A DNA stretch of 36,098 bases from an uncultured Prevotellaceae bacterium (lineage in GTDB: Bacteria; Bacteroidota; Bacteroidia; Bacteroidales; Bacteroidaceae), in contig CAMVIB010000026.1 in NCBI GenBank assembly GCA_947167455.1, positions 1 through 36,098 on the forward strand. The letters are read 5' to 3'. The notes under the pieces are model-generated. The model ran no database searches and was not told the origin of the DNA. It saw only the letters and a list, made by a program, of their open reading frames with translations. Positions 15,544 through 23,286 of the stretch are shown piece after piece; the stretch's first letter is position 1; each line of letters begins with the position of its first letter. Position numbers and translations under genes: made by a program.

Positions 15544-16143
15544 ATGAACAGATACATCAAAGTGAGCTATAAGATGTTCACCAACTCGGCAGCAAGCCAC
15601 AAGGAGCTTTACGACAGCGGTCAGCCCGTGGCCTTCGTCACGGGAATGGGACTCATGGTTGACGGCTTCGAGAAGCGGCTGTCTGACATGGAACCCGGCA
15701 CGCAGTTCGACTTCACCTTGCCGCCCGAGGAGGCTTTCGGCCTTCGCGACGAGGGTAAGGTCGGTGCCGTGCCGCGCAAGCTCTTCGAGATTCAGGGCAA
15801 GTTCGACGACGTGAACGTCTTCCCGGGTGCTGAGGTGCCCCTTCAGGACAAAGAGGGCAACAACTTCTTAGGCACCGTGGTGCGCGTGACGGAGACGGAG
15901 GTCGTCATAGACCTCAACAGCCCCTTTGCCGGACGTGCCATACAGTTCACTGGCACCCTCCACGACAATCGTGAAGCCACCCTTCAGGAGATAGAATACA
16001 CCGCCCGCGTGCTCAGCGGCGAGACCACGTCATGCGGCGGCTGCGGCGGTTGTGGCGGCGGTCACTGTGGCGGCTGCGGCAGCAACGACACAAGCGACAG
16101 GAAAGGCGGCTGCGGCGGCTGCGGCGGCTGCGGCGACAAATAA
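15544..16143 (+). CDS. slyD: SlyD-like FKBP peptidyl-prolyl isomerase
   Basis: 199 residues from the ATG at 15544 (an in-frame ATG at 15505 would add 13). Prolyl cis/trans isomerase and chaperone of the SlyD type: an FKBP half-domain (VSYKMFTNS...[22 protein letters not shown]), the insert-in-flap chaperone domain beginning [20 protein letters not shown], and the closing FKBP strand [22 protein letters not shown]. The last ~35 residues are a low-complexity tail with eight Cys and one His in C-G-G-C steps, reminiscent of the SlyD metal-binding tail that delivers nickel. The tail is encoded by GGCTGCGGC-type 9-bp repeats. aroC starts 13 nt later. Confidence 0.9.
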   Translation: MNRYIKVSYKMFTNSAASHKELYDSGQPVAFVTGMGLMVDGFEKRLSDMEPGTQFDFTLPPEEAFGLRDEGKVGAVPRKLFEIQGKFDDVNVFPGAEVPLQDKEGNNFLGTVVRVTETEVVIDLNSPFAGRAIQFTGTLHDNREATLQEIEYTARVLSGETTSCGGCGGCGGGHCGGCGSNDTSDRKGGCGGCGGCGDK

Positions 16144-16156
16144 CAGGCATCGTGCG

Positions 16157-17242
16157 ATGAACACTTTTGGAACACTCTTCCGCCTCACTACCTTCGGCGA
16201 GAGCCATGGAGCTGCCGTGGGGGGCATCATAGACGGATGCCCGGCAGGTATAGAAGTCGATGAGCAATTCATTCAGGCAGAGCTCGACCGCCGGAGGCCG
16301 GGGCAGAGCCGTCTCACCACGGCACGCCATGAGGCCGACGGTGTGGAGCTACTGTCGGGAGTCTTCGAGGGACGCACCACGGGCACGCCCATAGGCTTCA
16401 TGGTCCGTAACGCCGACCATCACAGCTCCGACTACGACAACCTGCGCGACGTGTTCAGACCCTCTCACGCCGATTACACCTATCATGCCAAATACGGCCT
16501 GCGCGACCATCGCGGAGGCGGACGCTCGTCGGCACGCGAGACCATAAGCCGTGTCGTAGGAGGAGCCTTCGCAAAACTCATGCTGCGCCAGCATGGCATT
16601 GACGTGCGAGCATGGACAGCACAGGTGGGCGACATCGCCTGCGAGCGCGACTGGACACGCCTCGACCTCAGCCTCGTGGAGACAAATGACGTACGTTGCC
16701 CCGATGCCGAGGCAGCGCGCAGGATGGAGCAGCTCATACTGAGGGTGAAGGCCGACGGCGACACCATCGGCGGCATCATCGGCGGCGTCATCACAGGCTG
16801 CCCGGCAGGCCTCGGAGAGCCTGTCTTCGGCAAGCTGCACGCACAGCTCGGTGCCGCCATGCTGAGCATCAACGCCGTGAAGGGCTTCGAGTACGGAGCC
16901 GGCTTCGACGGCGTCAGCCAGCGAGGGTCAGAGCAGAATGACATCATGCTGCCGTCGGGCAACGGCCTGCCGCCACGCTTCGCCACCAACAACAGCGGAG
17001 GCATACAGGGCGGCATCTCCAACGGCCAGCCCATAACCTTCCGCGTGGCCTTCAAGCCTGTGGCTACGCTGCTCAGACCCCAACCTACCGTGGATGTCCG
17101 CGGACAGGAGGCAACGGTGAGCGCACGCGGACGTCACGACCCGTGCGTCCTGCCACGTGCCGTGCCTGTCGTTGAAGCCATGGCGGCAATGACGATAGCC
17201 GATGCTTTTTTGGAGTATAATGCGAGAAAATATAAATCATAA
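16157..17242 (+). CDS. aroC: Chorismate synthase
   Basis: 361 residues. It makes chorismate from 5-enolpyruvylshikimate-3-phosphate, using reduced FMN, the last step of the shikimate pathway. Signatures in order: [11 protein letters not shown] (8-18), the [26 protein letters not shown] block, and [19 protein letters not shown] near the C-terminus. The ATG at 16157 gives the family start MNTFG; the frame is open further upstream, but only through the alanine-coding shadow of the Cys/Gly repeat of the preceding gene. It is tightly coupled: 13 nt after slyD and 9 nt before cstA. Confidence 0.98.
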   Translation: MNTFGTLFRLTTFGESHGAAVGGIIDGCPAGIEVDEQFIQAELDRRRPGQSRLTTARHEADGVELLSGVFEGRTTGTPIGFMVRNADHHSSDYDNLRDVFRPSHADYTYHAKYGLRDHRGGGRSSARETISRVVGGAFAKLMLRQHGIDVRAWTAQVGDIACERDWTRLDLSLVETNDVRCPDAEAARRMEQLILRVKADGDTIGGIIGGVITGCPAGLGEPVFGKLHAQLGAAMLSINAVKGFEYGAGFDGVSQRGSEQNDIMLPSGNGLPPRFATNNSGGIQGGISNGQPITFRVAFKPVATLLRPQPTVDVRGQEATVSARGRHDPCVLPRAVPVVEAMAAMTIADAFLEYNARKYKS

Positions 17243-17251
17243 ATCACAAGT

Positions 17252-18736
17252 ATGTTAACATTCAGCATAGCCCTCGTTGCTCTCGTAGTGGGCTATTTTC
17301 TCTATGGCGCCTTTGTAGAGCATGTCTTTGGCGTCCAGCCTGAGCGCACCACACCTTGCCATCGTCTGAGCGATGGCGTAGATTACATGCCCATGCCCAC
17401 GTGGCGAGTATATCTCATTCAGTTCCTCAACATTGCCGGCACGGGTCCCATCTTCGGTGCCATCATGGGCATACTCTTCGGGCCTGCGGCCTACCTGTGG
17501 ATAGTCTTCGGATGCATATTCATGGGTGCTGTCCACGACTATCTCTGCGGCATGATCTCCCTGCGCAAGGACGGTGCCTCGCTGCCCGAGATGGTAGGCG
17601 ACGAGCTCGGCACCGTGGCACGTCAGGCCATGCGTGTGCTGTCGATAGTGCTGCTGGTGCTCGTGGGCACGGTATTCGTCACCACGTCGGCAGGGCTGCT
17701 CGCCACGATGAGCGACGGAGCATGGGGCTTCGACGTCATGCAGTGGAAGACAATCTTCCTCCTGCTCGTATTCCTCTACTGCATACTCGCCACACTCCTC
17801 CCCATCGATGCGCTGATAGGGCGTCTATACCCCGTCTTCGGGGCCGCGTTGCTCATCATGGCCGTGGGAGTGGGATACGGCATCTTCACGCAAGAGGGAT
17901 GGTTGCCGGAGATCACCGATGCGCCGTTCCAGAGCCATCATCCCAAGGGCTTGCCCATCTTCCCCTTCCTGTGCATCACCATCGCCTGCGGAGCCATCAG
18001 CGGCTTCCATGCCACACAGTCGCCACTCATGTCGCGATGTCTGGAGAACGAGCGCCGCGGACGCCTCGTGTTCTACGGAGCCATGATAACAGAGGGCGTG
18101 GTGGCTCTCATCTGGGCTGCCGCGGCCATTAAGTTCGCATCGGCAGCAGAGGGAGCTGCCGATGCAGGCGCCGACGGGGCATACGCCTCACTGTCCGACA
18201 TCATGACGAGTGGAGGCAAGAGCAACCCGGCTCTCATCGTCAACATGATATGCCAGACATGGATGGGGCGCATAGGGGCTGTCCTGGCTGTGCTCGGCGT
18301 GGTGGCAGCACCCATCACCAGCGGCGATACAGCCTTCCGCTCGGCACGTCTCATCGTGGCCGACTTCCTGCACATGCCTCAGGCCAAAATGTGGAAGAGA
18401 CTCATACTGGCATGTCCGCTCTTCGTCTGCTCGGCACTGCTCGTCTTCGTGGACTTCGACGTGCTGTGGCGCTACTTCGCATGGACCAACCAGACGCTGG
18501 CCACATGTTTCCTCTGGACGGCTGCCGTGTGGCTCCTGCGTGCACATCGCAACTACTGGGTGGCGTTCCTGCCGGCACTGTTCATGACAGTGGTGGTGAC
18601 GACCTACATCCTCGTCGCCCCCGAGGGCTTCAGCCTCCCGCAGACACACAGCCTCATAGCAGGAGTGGTGATGGCCGTTGTGCTGGGAGCCTGCTTCATG
18701 CGCTTCGTGAGCCGCCAGCATGACAAGACGAAATAA
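17252..18736 (+). CDS. cstA: Carbon starvation protein A (CstA) family transporter
   Basis: 494 residues, about 13 membrane helices in the inner membrane. The start VALVVGYFLYGAFVEHVFG, FLNIAGTGPIFGAIMGILFGPAAYLWIVFGCIFMGAVHDY, and GAISGFHATQSPLMSRC are CstA-family blocks. E. coli CstA/BtsT take up peptides or pyruvate by proton symport; this is the shorter (~500-residue) form that lacks the long C-terminal part of E. coli CstA (~700). Substrate is therefore uncertain between the two. It sits inside the slyD-aroC-cstA-gmd-fcl series. Confidence 0.93.
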   Translation: MLTFSIALVALVVGYFLYGAFVEHVFGVQPERTTPCHRLSDGVDYMPMPTWRVYLIQFLNIAGTGPIFGAIMGILFGPAAYLWIVFGCIFMGAVHDYLCGMISLRKDGASLPEMVGDELGTVARQAMRVLSIVLLVLVGTVFVTTSAGLLATMSDGAWGFDVMQWKTIFLLLVFLYCILATLLPIDALIGRLYPVFGAALLIMAVGVGYGIFTQEGWLPEITDAPFQSHHPKGLPIFPFLCITIACGAISGFHATQSPLMSRCLENERRGRLVFYGAMITEGVVALIWAAAAIKFASAAEGAADAGADGAYASLSDIMTSGGKSNPALIVNMICQTWMGRIGAVLAVLGVVAAPITSGDTAFRSARLIVADFLHMPQAKMWKRLILACPLFVCSALLVFVDFDVLWRYFAWTNQTLATCFLWTAAVWLLRAHRNYWVAFLPALFMTVVVTTYILVAPEGFSLPQTHSLIAGVVMAVVLGACFMRFVSRQHDKTK

Positions 18737-18755
18737 CAAAAACACACCTCAATAA

Positions 18756-19907
18756 ATGTCAGAAACAAGAAAGAAAGCACTCATCACGGGCGTAACGGGG
18801 CAGGACGGCTCATATCTCAGCGAGTTCCTCCTGGCCAAAGGCTACGACGTGCATGGCATAATACGTCGCTCGAGCGTCGATTTCCGCGAGCGCATAGCAC
18901 ACCTCGAGGGACAGCCTCACTTCCATCTCCACTATGCCGACCTCACCGACTCCATGTCGATAGTGAAGGTCGTGGGCTTCGTCAGACCCGACGAGATCTA
19001 CAACCTCGCCGCACAGAGCCATGTGCAGGTGAGCTTCGACTCGCCGGAGTTCACGGCCAACGTCGATGCCACCGGCGTGCTGCGTGTTCTGGAGGCCGTG
19101 CGTGCCTGCGGACTCGAGAAGAGCTGCCGCATCTATCAGGCATCGACGTCAGAACTCTATGGCAAGGTGGAGCAGGTGCCACAGAACGAGCTGACGCCAT
19201 TCCACCCCTATTCGCCGTATGCCGTGGCCAAGCTCTACGGCTTCTGGATAGTGAAGGAGTACCGCGAGGCATACGATATGTTCTGCTGCTCTGGAATACT
19301 CTTCAACCACGAGAGCGAACGCAGGGGCGAGACCTTCGTCACACGTAAGATAACGCTGGCAGCATCGCGGATAGCACAGGGCAGGCAGGAATGCCTATAC
19401 CTCGGCAACCTCTCCAGCCTGCGCGACTGGGGCTATGCCAAGGACTACGTGGAATGCATGTGGCTCATCCTGCAGCAGGAGCGCCCCGACGACTTCGTGA
19501 TAGCCACCGGCGTGCAGCACAGCGTGCGCGAGTTCGCCTACTATGCCTTCAAGCATGTGGGCCTCGAACTGGAGTTCCGAGGTCAGGGACTCGATGAGGT
19601 CGGCGTCTGCGTCAGCGACACACGCCGGGTGGCTGCCAACGGCAGCACGGCGGCAGCGACATCGCTCGTGGGAAAGACACTCGTGGCCGTGAGCGAGGAC
19701 TTCTACAGGCCCACCGACGTCGTCAACCTATGGGGCGACCCCTCAAAGGCCAGGGCCAAGCTACACTGGAACCCCAACAAGACATCCTTCGAACAGCTCG
19801 TGCAGCTCATGGTGGAGCACGACATGGCCAAGGTGGCCGGAGAAGGGGCTGCAGCAAAGGTGCGCATGAACCTCGCCGAGTACCTCGAAAAGGGAATAGT
19901 GAAGTAA
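18756..19907 (+). CDS. gmd: GDP-mannose 4,6-dehydratase
   Basis: 383 residues. It converts GDP-D-mannose to GDP-4-keto-6-deoxymannose, the first step to GDP-L-fucose. It is an extended SDR enzyme with the NADP-binding [12 protein letters not shown] (10-21), IIRRSS, the catalytic Thr131/Glu133 in STSELYG and the Y155-x3-K159 pair in [13 protein letters not shown], then [17 protein letters not shown]. The cstA-gmd gap is 19 nt; fcl follows after 11 nt, the usual pairing for this pathway. Confidence 0.98.
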   Translation: MSETRKKALITGVTGQDGSYLSEFLLAKGYDVHGIIRRSSVDFRERIAHLEGQPHFHLHYADLTDSMSIVKVVGFVRPDEIYNLAAQSHVQVSFDSPEFTANVDATGVLRVLEAVRACGLEKSCRIYQASTSELYGKVEQVPQNELTPFHPYSPYAVAKLYGFWIVKEYREAYDMFCCSGILFNHESERRGETFVTRKITLAASRIAQGRQECLYLGNLSSLRDWGYAKDYVECMWLILQQERPDDFVIATGVQHSVREFAYYAFKHVGLELEFRGQGLDEVGVCVSDTRRVAANGSTAAATSLVGKTLVAVSEDFYRPTDVVNLWGDPSKARAKLHWNPNKTSFEQLVQLMVEHDMAKVAGEGAAAKVRMNLAEYLEKGIVK

Positions 19908-19918
19908 AACAACGACAG

Positions 19919-20860
19919 ATGGAAAAGAACAGCAAGATCTTCGTGGCCGGCCACAGAGGCATGGTGGGAAGTGCCATCGTGCGCGAGCTCGAGCGTCAGG
20001 GCTACATTAATATAATAACGCGCGCGCACGCGCAACTCGACCTCACACGTCAGGCCGACGTCGAGGACTTCTTCCGGCAGGAACGCCCGGAATATGTCTT
20101 CCTCGCCGCTGCAAAGGTGGGGGGCATCGTGGCCAACCAGAGTGCACTGGCCGATTTCATGTACCAGAACATGATGCTGGAGATGAACGTCATAAATGCC
20201 GCATGGCACAACGGATGCCGGAAGCTGGAGTTCCTCGGCAGCAGCTGCATATACCCACGCATGGCACCACAGCCCATGACGGAGGCATGCCTCCTCACCG
20301 GCGAGCTGGAGAAGACCAACGAGGCCTACGCCCTCGCCAAGATCAGCGGACTGAAGTACTGCGAGTTCCTCAACCGCCAGTACGGCACCGACTACATCAG
20401 CGTCATGCCGACAAACCTCTACGGACCCAACGACAACTACCACCCCGAGCACAGCCATGTGCTGCCGGCTCTCATACGACGGTTCCACGAGGCCAAGCTC
20501 TCCGGGGCAGAGAGCGTGACATGCTGGGGCGACGGCTCGCCGCTGCGGGAGTTCCTCTATGTCGATGACCTCGCCAACCTGTGCGTCTTCCTTATGAACA
20601 CTTACAGCGGCAACGAGACCGTCAACGCCGGCACAGGCAAGGAACTCACCATCAAGGCACTCACCGAGCTCGTGGCAAAGGTCGTAGGCTACGAGGGACG
20701 CATACTCTGGGACACCACACGCCCCAACGGCACGCCGCGCAAGCTCCTCGACGTCAGCAAGGCAAAGGCGCTGGGATGGACCTACAAGACCGAACTCGAG
20801 GACGGCATACGCTTGGCATACGCCGACTTCATCAACAATCCCATGCGTGCCGAGAGGTGA
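19919..20860 (+). CDS. fcl: GDP-L-fucose synthase
   Basis: 313 residues. An epimerase/reductase turning GDP-4-keto-6-deoxymannose into GDP-L-fucose. The NADP loop GHRGMVGSAI (11-20), the catalytic Ser/Cys region GSSCIYP (Cys110), the Y137-x3-K141 pair in AYALAKISGLKYC, and the NLYGPNDNYHPEHSHVLPALI block all match the E. coli enzyme. The ATG at 19919 gives the expected MEKNSKIFVAGHRG start; the frame extends upstream only as overlap with gmd. The product supplies fucose for capsule, O-antigen or protein glycans. Confidence 0.98.
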   Translation: MEKNSKIFVAGHRGMVGSAIVRELERQGYINIITRAHAQLDLTRQADVEDFFRQERPEYVFLAAAKVGGIVANQSALADFMYQNMMLEMNVINAAWHNGCRKLEFLGSSCIYPRMAPQPMTEACLLTGELEKTNEAYALAKISGLKYCEFLNRQYGTDYISVMPTNLYGPNDNYHPEHSHVLPALIRRFHEAKLSGAESVTCWGDGSPLREFLYVDDLANLCVFLMNTYSGNETVNAGTGKELTIKALTELVAKVVGYEGRILWDTTRPNGTPRKLLDVSKAKALGWTYKTELEDGIRLAYADFINNPMRAER

Positions 20861-20921
20861 GCGCACCCCTAAGAAACGTTAATTTGCAACAGACGGAAAC
20901 ACATCGTTTCGCTATTTTAAG

Positions 20922-20929
20922 TACTTTTG
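20922..20929 (+). promoter_or_regulatory. -7 element of ilvB promoter
   Basis: TACTTTTG fits the -7 consensus and is followed by GCAGCA. A -33 TTTG at the proper distance is not clear; one lies too far upstream at 20883-20886. The position rules out the in-frame TTG within it as a start and fixes the ilvB start at the ATG 20960. Confidence 0.6.
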
Positions 20930-20959
20930 CAGCACAAAAGGCAGATAAAACAGACAATT

Positions 20960-22687
20960 ATGACAGACACCAACACCCAACCCATCACAGGAGCCGAGGC
21001 GCTGATGCGCTCGCTGGTGGCAGAGGGGGTGAAGACCCTCTTCGGATACCCGGGCGGGTCCATCATGCCCGTCTATGACGCGCTCTATGACCACAGACAC
21101 GACCTCAACCATATCCTCGTACGCCACGAGCAAGGGGCCGTCCACGCCGCACAGGGCTTCGCGCGAGTCAGCGGAAAGGTGGGCGTGGCAATAGTGACGA
21201 GCGGGCCGGGGGCCACAAACACCGTCACCGGAGTGGCAGATGCCATGATTGACTCCACGCCCGTCGTTGTCATCTGCGGACAGGTAGGGGCTGCATTCCT
21301 CGGCACAGATGCCTTCCAGGAGGTGGATGTCCTGGGCATGACACAGCCCATCTCGAAGTGGAACTACCAGATACGACGCCCGGAGGACGTGGCATGGGCC
21401 GTGAGCCGAGCCTTCTTCATAGCGCGAAGCGGACGACCAGGACCCGTGGTGCTCGACTTCACACGCAACGCACAGGTGGGAATGGTGGACTACAAGCCAG
21501 CACACGTGGACTTCATACGCTCCTACCGCCCCACGCCGAAGTACGACATGGAGCACATACAACGTGCTGCACGACTCATCAACGATGCCGTGAAGCCTCT
21601 CGTTCTCGTAGGTCAGGGTGTGGAACTGGCTGGGGCACAGAATGAGCTGCGCGCACTGCTCGAGAAGGCACAGATACCTGCAGGATGCACACTGCTCGGA
21701 CTCTCGGCACTGCCCTCCGACCATCCTCTCAACATGGGAATGCTCGGCATGCACGGCAACCTCGGACCCAATGTGATGACCAACCAGTGCGACGTCCTCA
21801 TAGCCATAGGAATGCGCTTCGACGACCGCGTGACGGGCAACCCCGACACCTACGCCCGTCAGGCTAAGGTCATACACTTCGAGATCGACCAGTCTGAGTT
21901 CAACAAAGTACGACATGCCGAATGCAAGGTGCTCGGCGACTGCAAGGAGACGCTCACCGCCCTGCTGCCACTCATCGAACCCGCCACACACAAGTCGTGG
22001 ATCGACGGCTTCGCACCATACGCCGAACGGGAGTACAACAAGGTCATCAGAAAAGCCATATATCCTGACAGCGGACCGCTGCTCATGGCCGAAGTGGTGC
22101 GGGCCGTCAGCGAGGCAACATGCCATGAGGCCGTCCTCGTCACCGATGTCGGACAGAACCAGATGTTCGCCGCACGCTACTTCAAGTTCACCAAGCCACG
22201 AAGCATCGTCACCAGCGGAGGATGCGGGACAATGGGCTTCGGACTGCCGGCAGCGATAGGTGCCACCTTCGGCGCATCCGAACGCACCGTCTGCCTCTTC
22301 GTGGGCGACGGAGGGCTGCAGATGACATTGCAGGAGCTGGGAACCGTCATGGAGCAGCGCGCACCGGTGAAGATCATACTCCTCAACAACAACTACCTCG
22401 GCAACGTGCGGCAGTGGCAGGAAATGTTCTGGCACCACCGTTACTCGTTCACGCCGATGGCCAACCCCGACTACGAACTCATAGCACAAGCCTATGGCAT
22501 TCCGGCAGCAACCGTCGTCAGCCGGCAAGACCTCGCCGATGCCGTAACAAAGATGCTGGCAACGCCGGGGCCGTACCTCCTGCAGTGTGCCGTGCTCGAG
22601 GAGGACAACGTCTTCCCCATGACACCGCCCGGTGCCAACGTCGATGAGATGCTCCTCGAACTCCCTGCCTCCGACGACGGAAAATGA
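20960..22687 (+). CDS. ilvB: Acetolactate synthase large subunit
   Basis: 575 residues. A thiamine-diphosphate and FAD enzyme that condenses pyruvate with pyruvate or 2-ketobutyrate, the first common step to valine, leucine and isoleucine. The PYR domain shows TLFGYPGGSIMPVYDAL and the catalytic Glu57 in VRHEQGAVHAAQG; SGPGATNTVTGVADAMIDS and QEVDVLGMTQPISKWN follow; the PP domain has GDGGLQMTLQELGT...NNNYLGNVRQWQ, which binds Mg and thiamine diphosphate. The C-terminus has no ACT regulatory domain and no ilvN follows, which is unusual since this class normally needs a small subunit for full activity. A strong terminator ends the unit. Confidence 0.96.
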   Translation: MTDTNTQPITGAEALMRSLVAEGVKTLFGYPGGSIMPVYDALYDHRHDLNHILVRHEQGAVHAAQGFARVSGKVGVAIVTSGPGATNTVTGVADAMIDSTPVVVICGQVGAAFLGTDAFQEVDVLGMTQPISKWNYQIRRPEDVAWAVSRAFFIARSGRPGPVVLDFTRNAQVGMVDYKPAHVDFIRSYRPTPKYDMEHIQRAARLINDAVKPLVLVGQGVELAGAQNELRALLEKAQIPAGCTLLGLSALPSDHPLNMGMLGMHGNLGPNVMTNQCDVLIAIGMRFDDRVTGNPDTYARQAKVIHFEIDQSEFNKVRHAECKVLGDCKETLTALLPLIEPATHKSWIDGFAPYAEREYNKVIRKAIYPDSGPLLMAEVVRAVSEATCHEAVLVTDVGQNQMFAARYFKFTKPRSIVTSGGCGTMGFGLPAAIGATFGASERTVCLFVGDGGLQMTLQELGTVMEQRAPVKIILLNNNYLGNVRQWQEMFWHHRYSFTPMANPDYELIAQAYGIPAATVVSRQDLADAVTKMLATPGPYLLQCAVLEEDNVFPMTPPGANVDEMLLELPASDDGK

Positions 22688-22745
22688 GACCGCAGGGCTG
22701 ATGCACCCATGATCCCGTCATTGGGGTGCTCCCTGTCGTAGTGTC

Positions 22746-22796
22746 AGAAGGGGTGGCTCATCAATAGGTTGTCATGAGTCACCCCTTCTGTTTTTT
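22746..22796 (+). terminator. Terminator after ilvB
   Basis: AGAAGGGGTGGCTCAT (22746-22761) pairs with ATGAGTCACCCCTTCT (22774-22789) at 15 of 16 positions, 12-nt loop, followed by six T after a G. The arm shares the GGGTGGCTCAT core with the terminator at 35984. Confidence 0.92.
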
Positions 22797-22840
22797 ACAA
22801 AAAAAACTTACACATAAAGGTGCTTTTTTTGTCGTAAAAG

Positions 22841-22872
22841 TTTGGTCGTAACCATTATTATTCCTAACTTTG
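22841..22872 (+). promoter_or_regulatory. Promoter of the leader RNA / surface protein unit
   Basis: TTTG (22841-22844), 20 nt, TAACTTTG (22865-22872), a perfect phylum-type pair. Transcription should start near 22879, about 408 nt before the ATG at 23287, an exceptionally long leader for this window. Confidence 0.85.
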
Positions 22873-22894
22873 CCGCGCAAGTAGCCCCGTTGTG

Positions 22895-23035
22895 GCGTTG
22901 CTTTTTGGCTTACGGGCATGCCATGCTATGCCAAGAAGTCAGACGCGAAGCGTGACATCACACCATGCCGAGTCCATGCGCCAAAAAGGCAAATCGCTAT
23001 CAGTCAGGACTATAAGCTGCTGGGCAGCGGCCCAG
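22895..23035 (+). ncRNA. Structured leader RNA, domain 1 (unclassified)
   Basis: Complementary segments form an extended hairpin: GCGTTGC-TTTTT-GGC (22895-22909) pairs with GCC-AAAAA-(g)-GCAA-(at)-CGC (22980-22997), about 15 bp. Inside it GGCATG (22915-22920) pairs with CATGCC (22964-22969), and a small hairpin GTCA-ga-CGC-GAA-GCG-TGAC occupies 22938-22956. After the main stem comes a perfect hairpin CTGGGC-AGCG-GCCCAG (23020-23035). No coding potential. I cannot assign it to a known class (riboswitch, 6S or other); it may be a cis-acting leader or a separate small RNA. Confidence 0.5.
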
Positions 23036-23070
23036 TACCATATTGAATAGAAGCGTTATGCTCGTCTTGT

Positions 23071-23184
23071 TTTCAGAAACCTGAGAAATTTATAAGCACG
23101 ACAAGAGAACATGATGGCTTCCATGCGTCAGCGTGGACTACCAGCCTCATTCTCTCGTGTACGGTTTTCTCAGGACATCTGAAA
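23071..23184 (+). ncRNA. Structured leader RNA, domain 2: 114-nt five-helix hairpin
   Basis: Five nested helices: TTTCAG/CTGAAA (23071-76, 23179-84); CCTGAGAAA/TTTCTCAGG (23080-88, 23166-74); CACGA-caa-GAGAA with TTCTCTCGTG (23097-109, 23150-59); TGA-t-GGCT with AGCCTCA (23112-119, 23143-149); and TCCATGC/GCGTGGA (23120-126, 23131-137) closed by a GTCA tetraloop. About 39 pairs with only one G-U. A further short GTGGA/TCCAC hairpin follows near 23192-23207. There is no T-run, so it is not a terminator. It lies ~100 nt before the ATG at 23287. Confidence 0.6.
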
Positions 23185-23286
23185 GGAGAAAGTGGACACA
23201 GTTCCACGCTTCTGCATTTCTGTTCCCCTGACACGATACGCACAGAGAGCAATAAAAGATAAACTATCAACTAACATCAAATCACT

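Noticed and set aside
16052..16156. Upstream extension of aroC
   Set aside because: The added residues are poly-alanine from the out-of-frame Cys/Gly repeat of the SlyD-like gene; the ATG at 16157 gives the family N-terminus.
19730..19918. Upstream extension of fcl
   Set aside because: It runs through the end of gmd in another frame; the ATG at 19919 matches the family start.
20927..20959. TTG start for ilvB
   Set aside because: It lies inside the -7 promoter element, so the transcript would not contain a usable leader; the ATG at 20960 fits.
20912..22528. 538-codon open frame on the minus strand across ilvB
   Set aside because: Antisense shadow of a high-GC gene; the plus strand has full acetolactate synthase motifs, and the antisense product matches nothing and is Cys/His-rich as shadows are.
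22879..23286. 6S RNA, SRP RNA, tmRNA or RNase P RNA in the leader
   Set aside because: None of the conserved core sequences of these RNAs that I know is present, so the fold is left unclassified.
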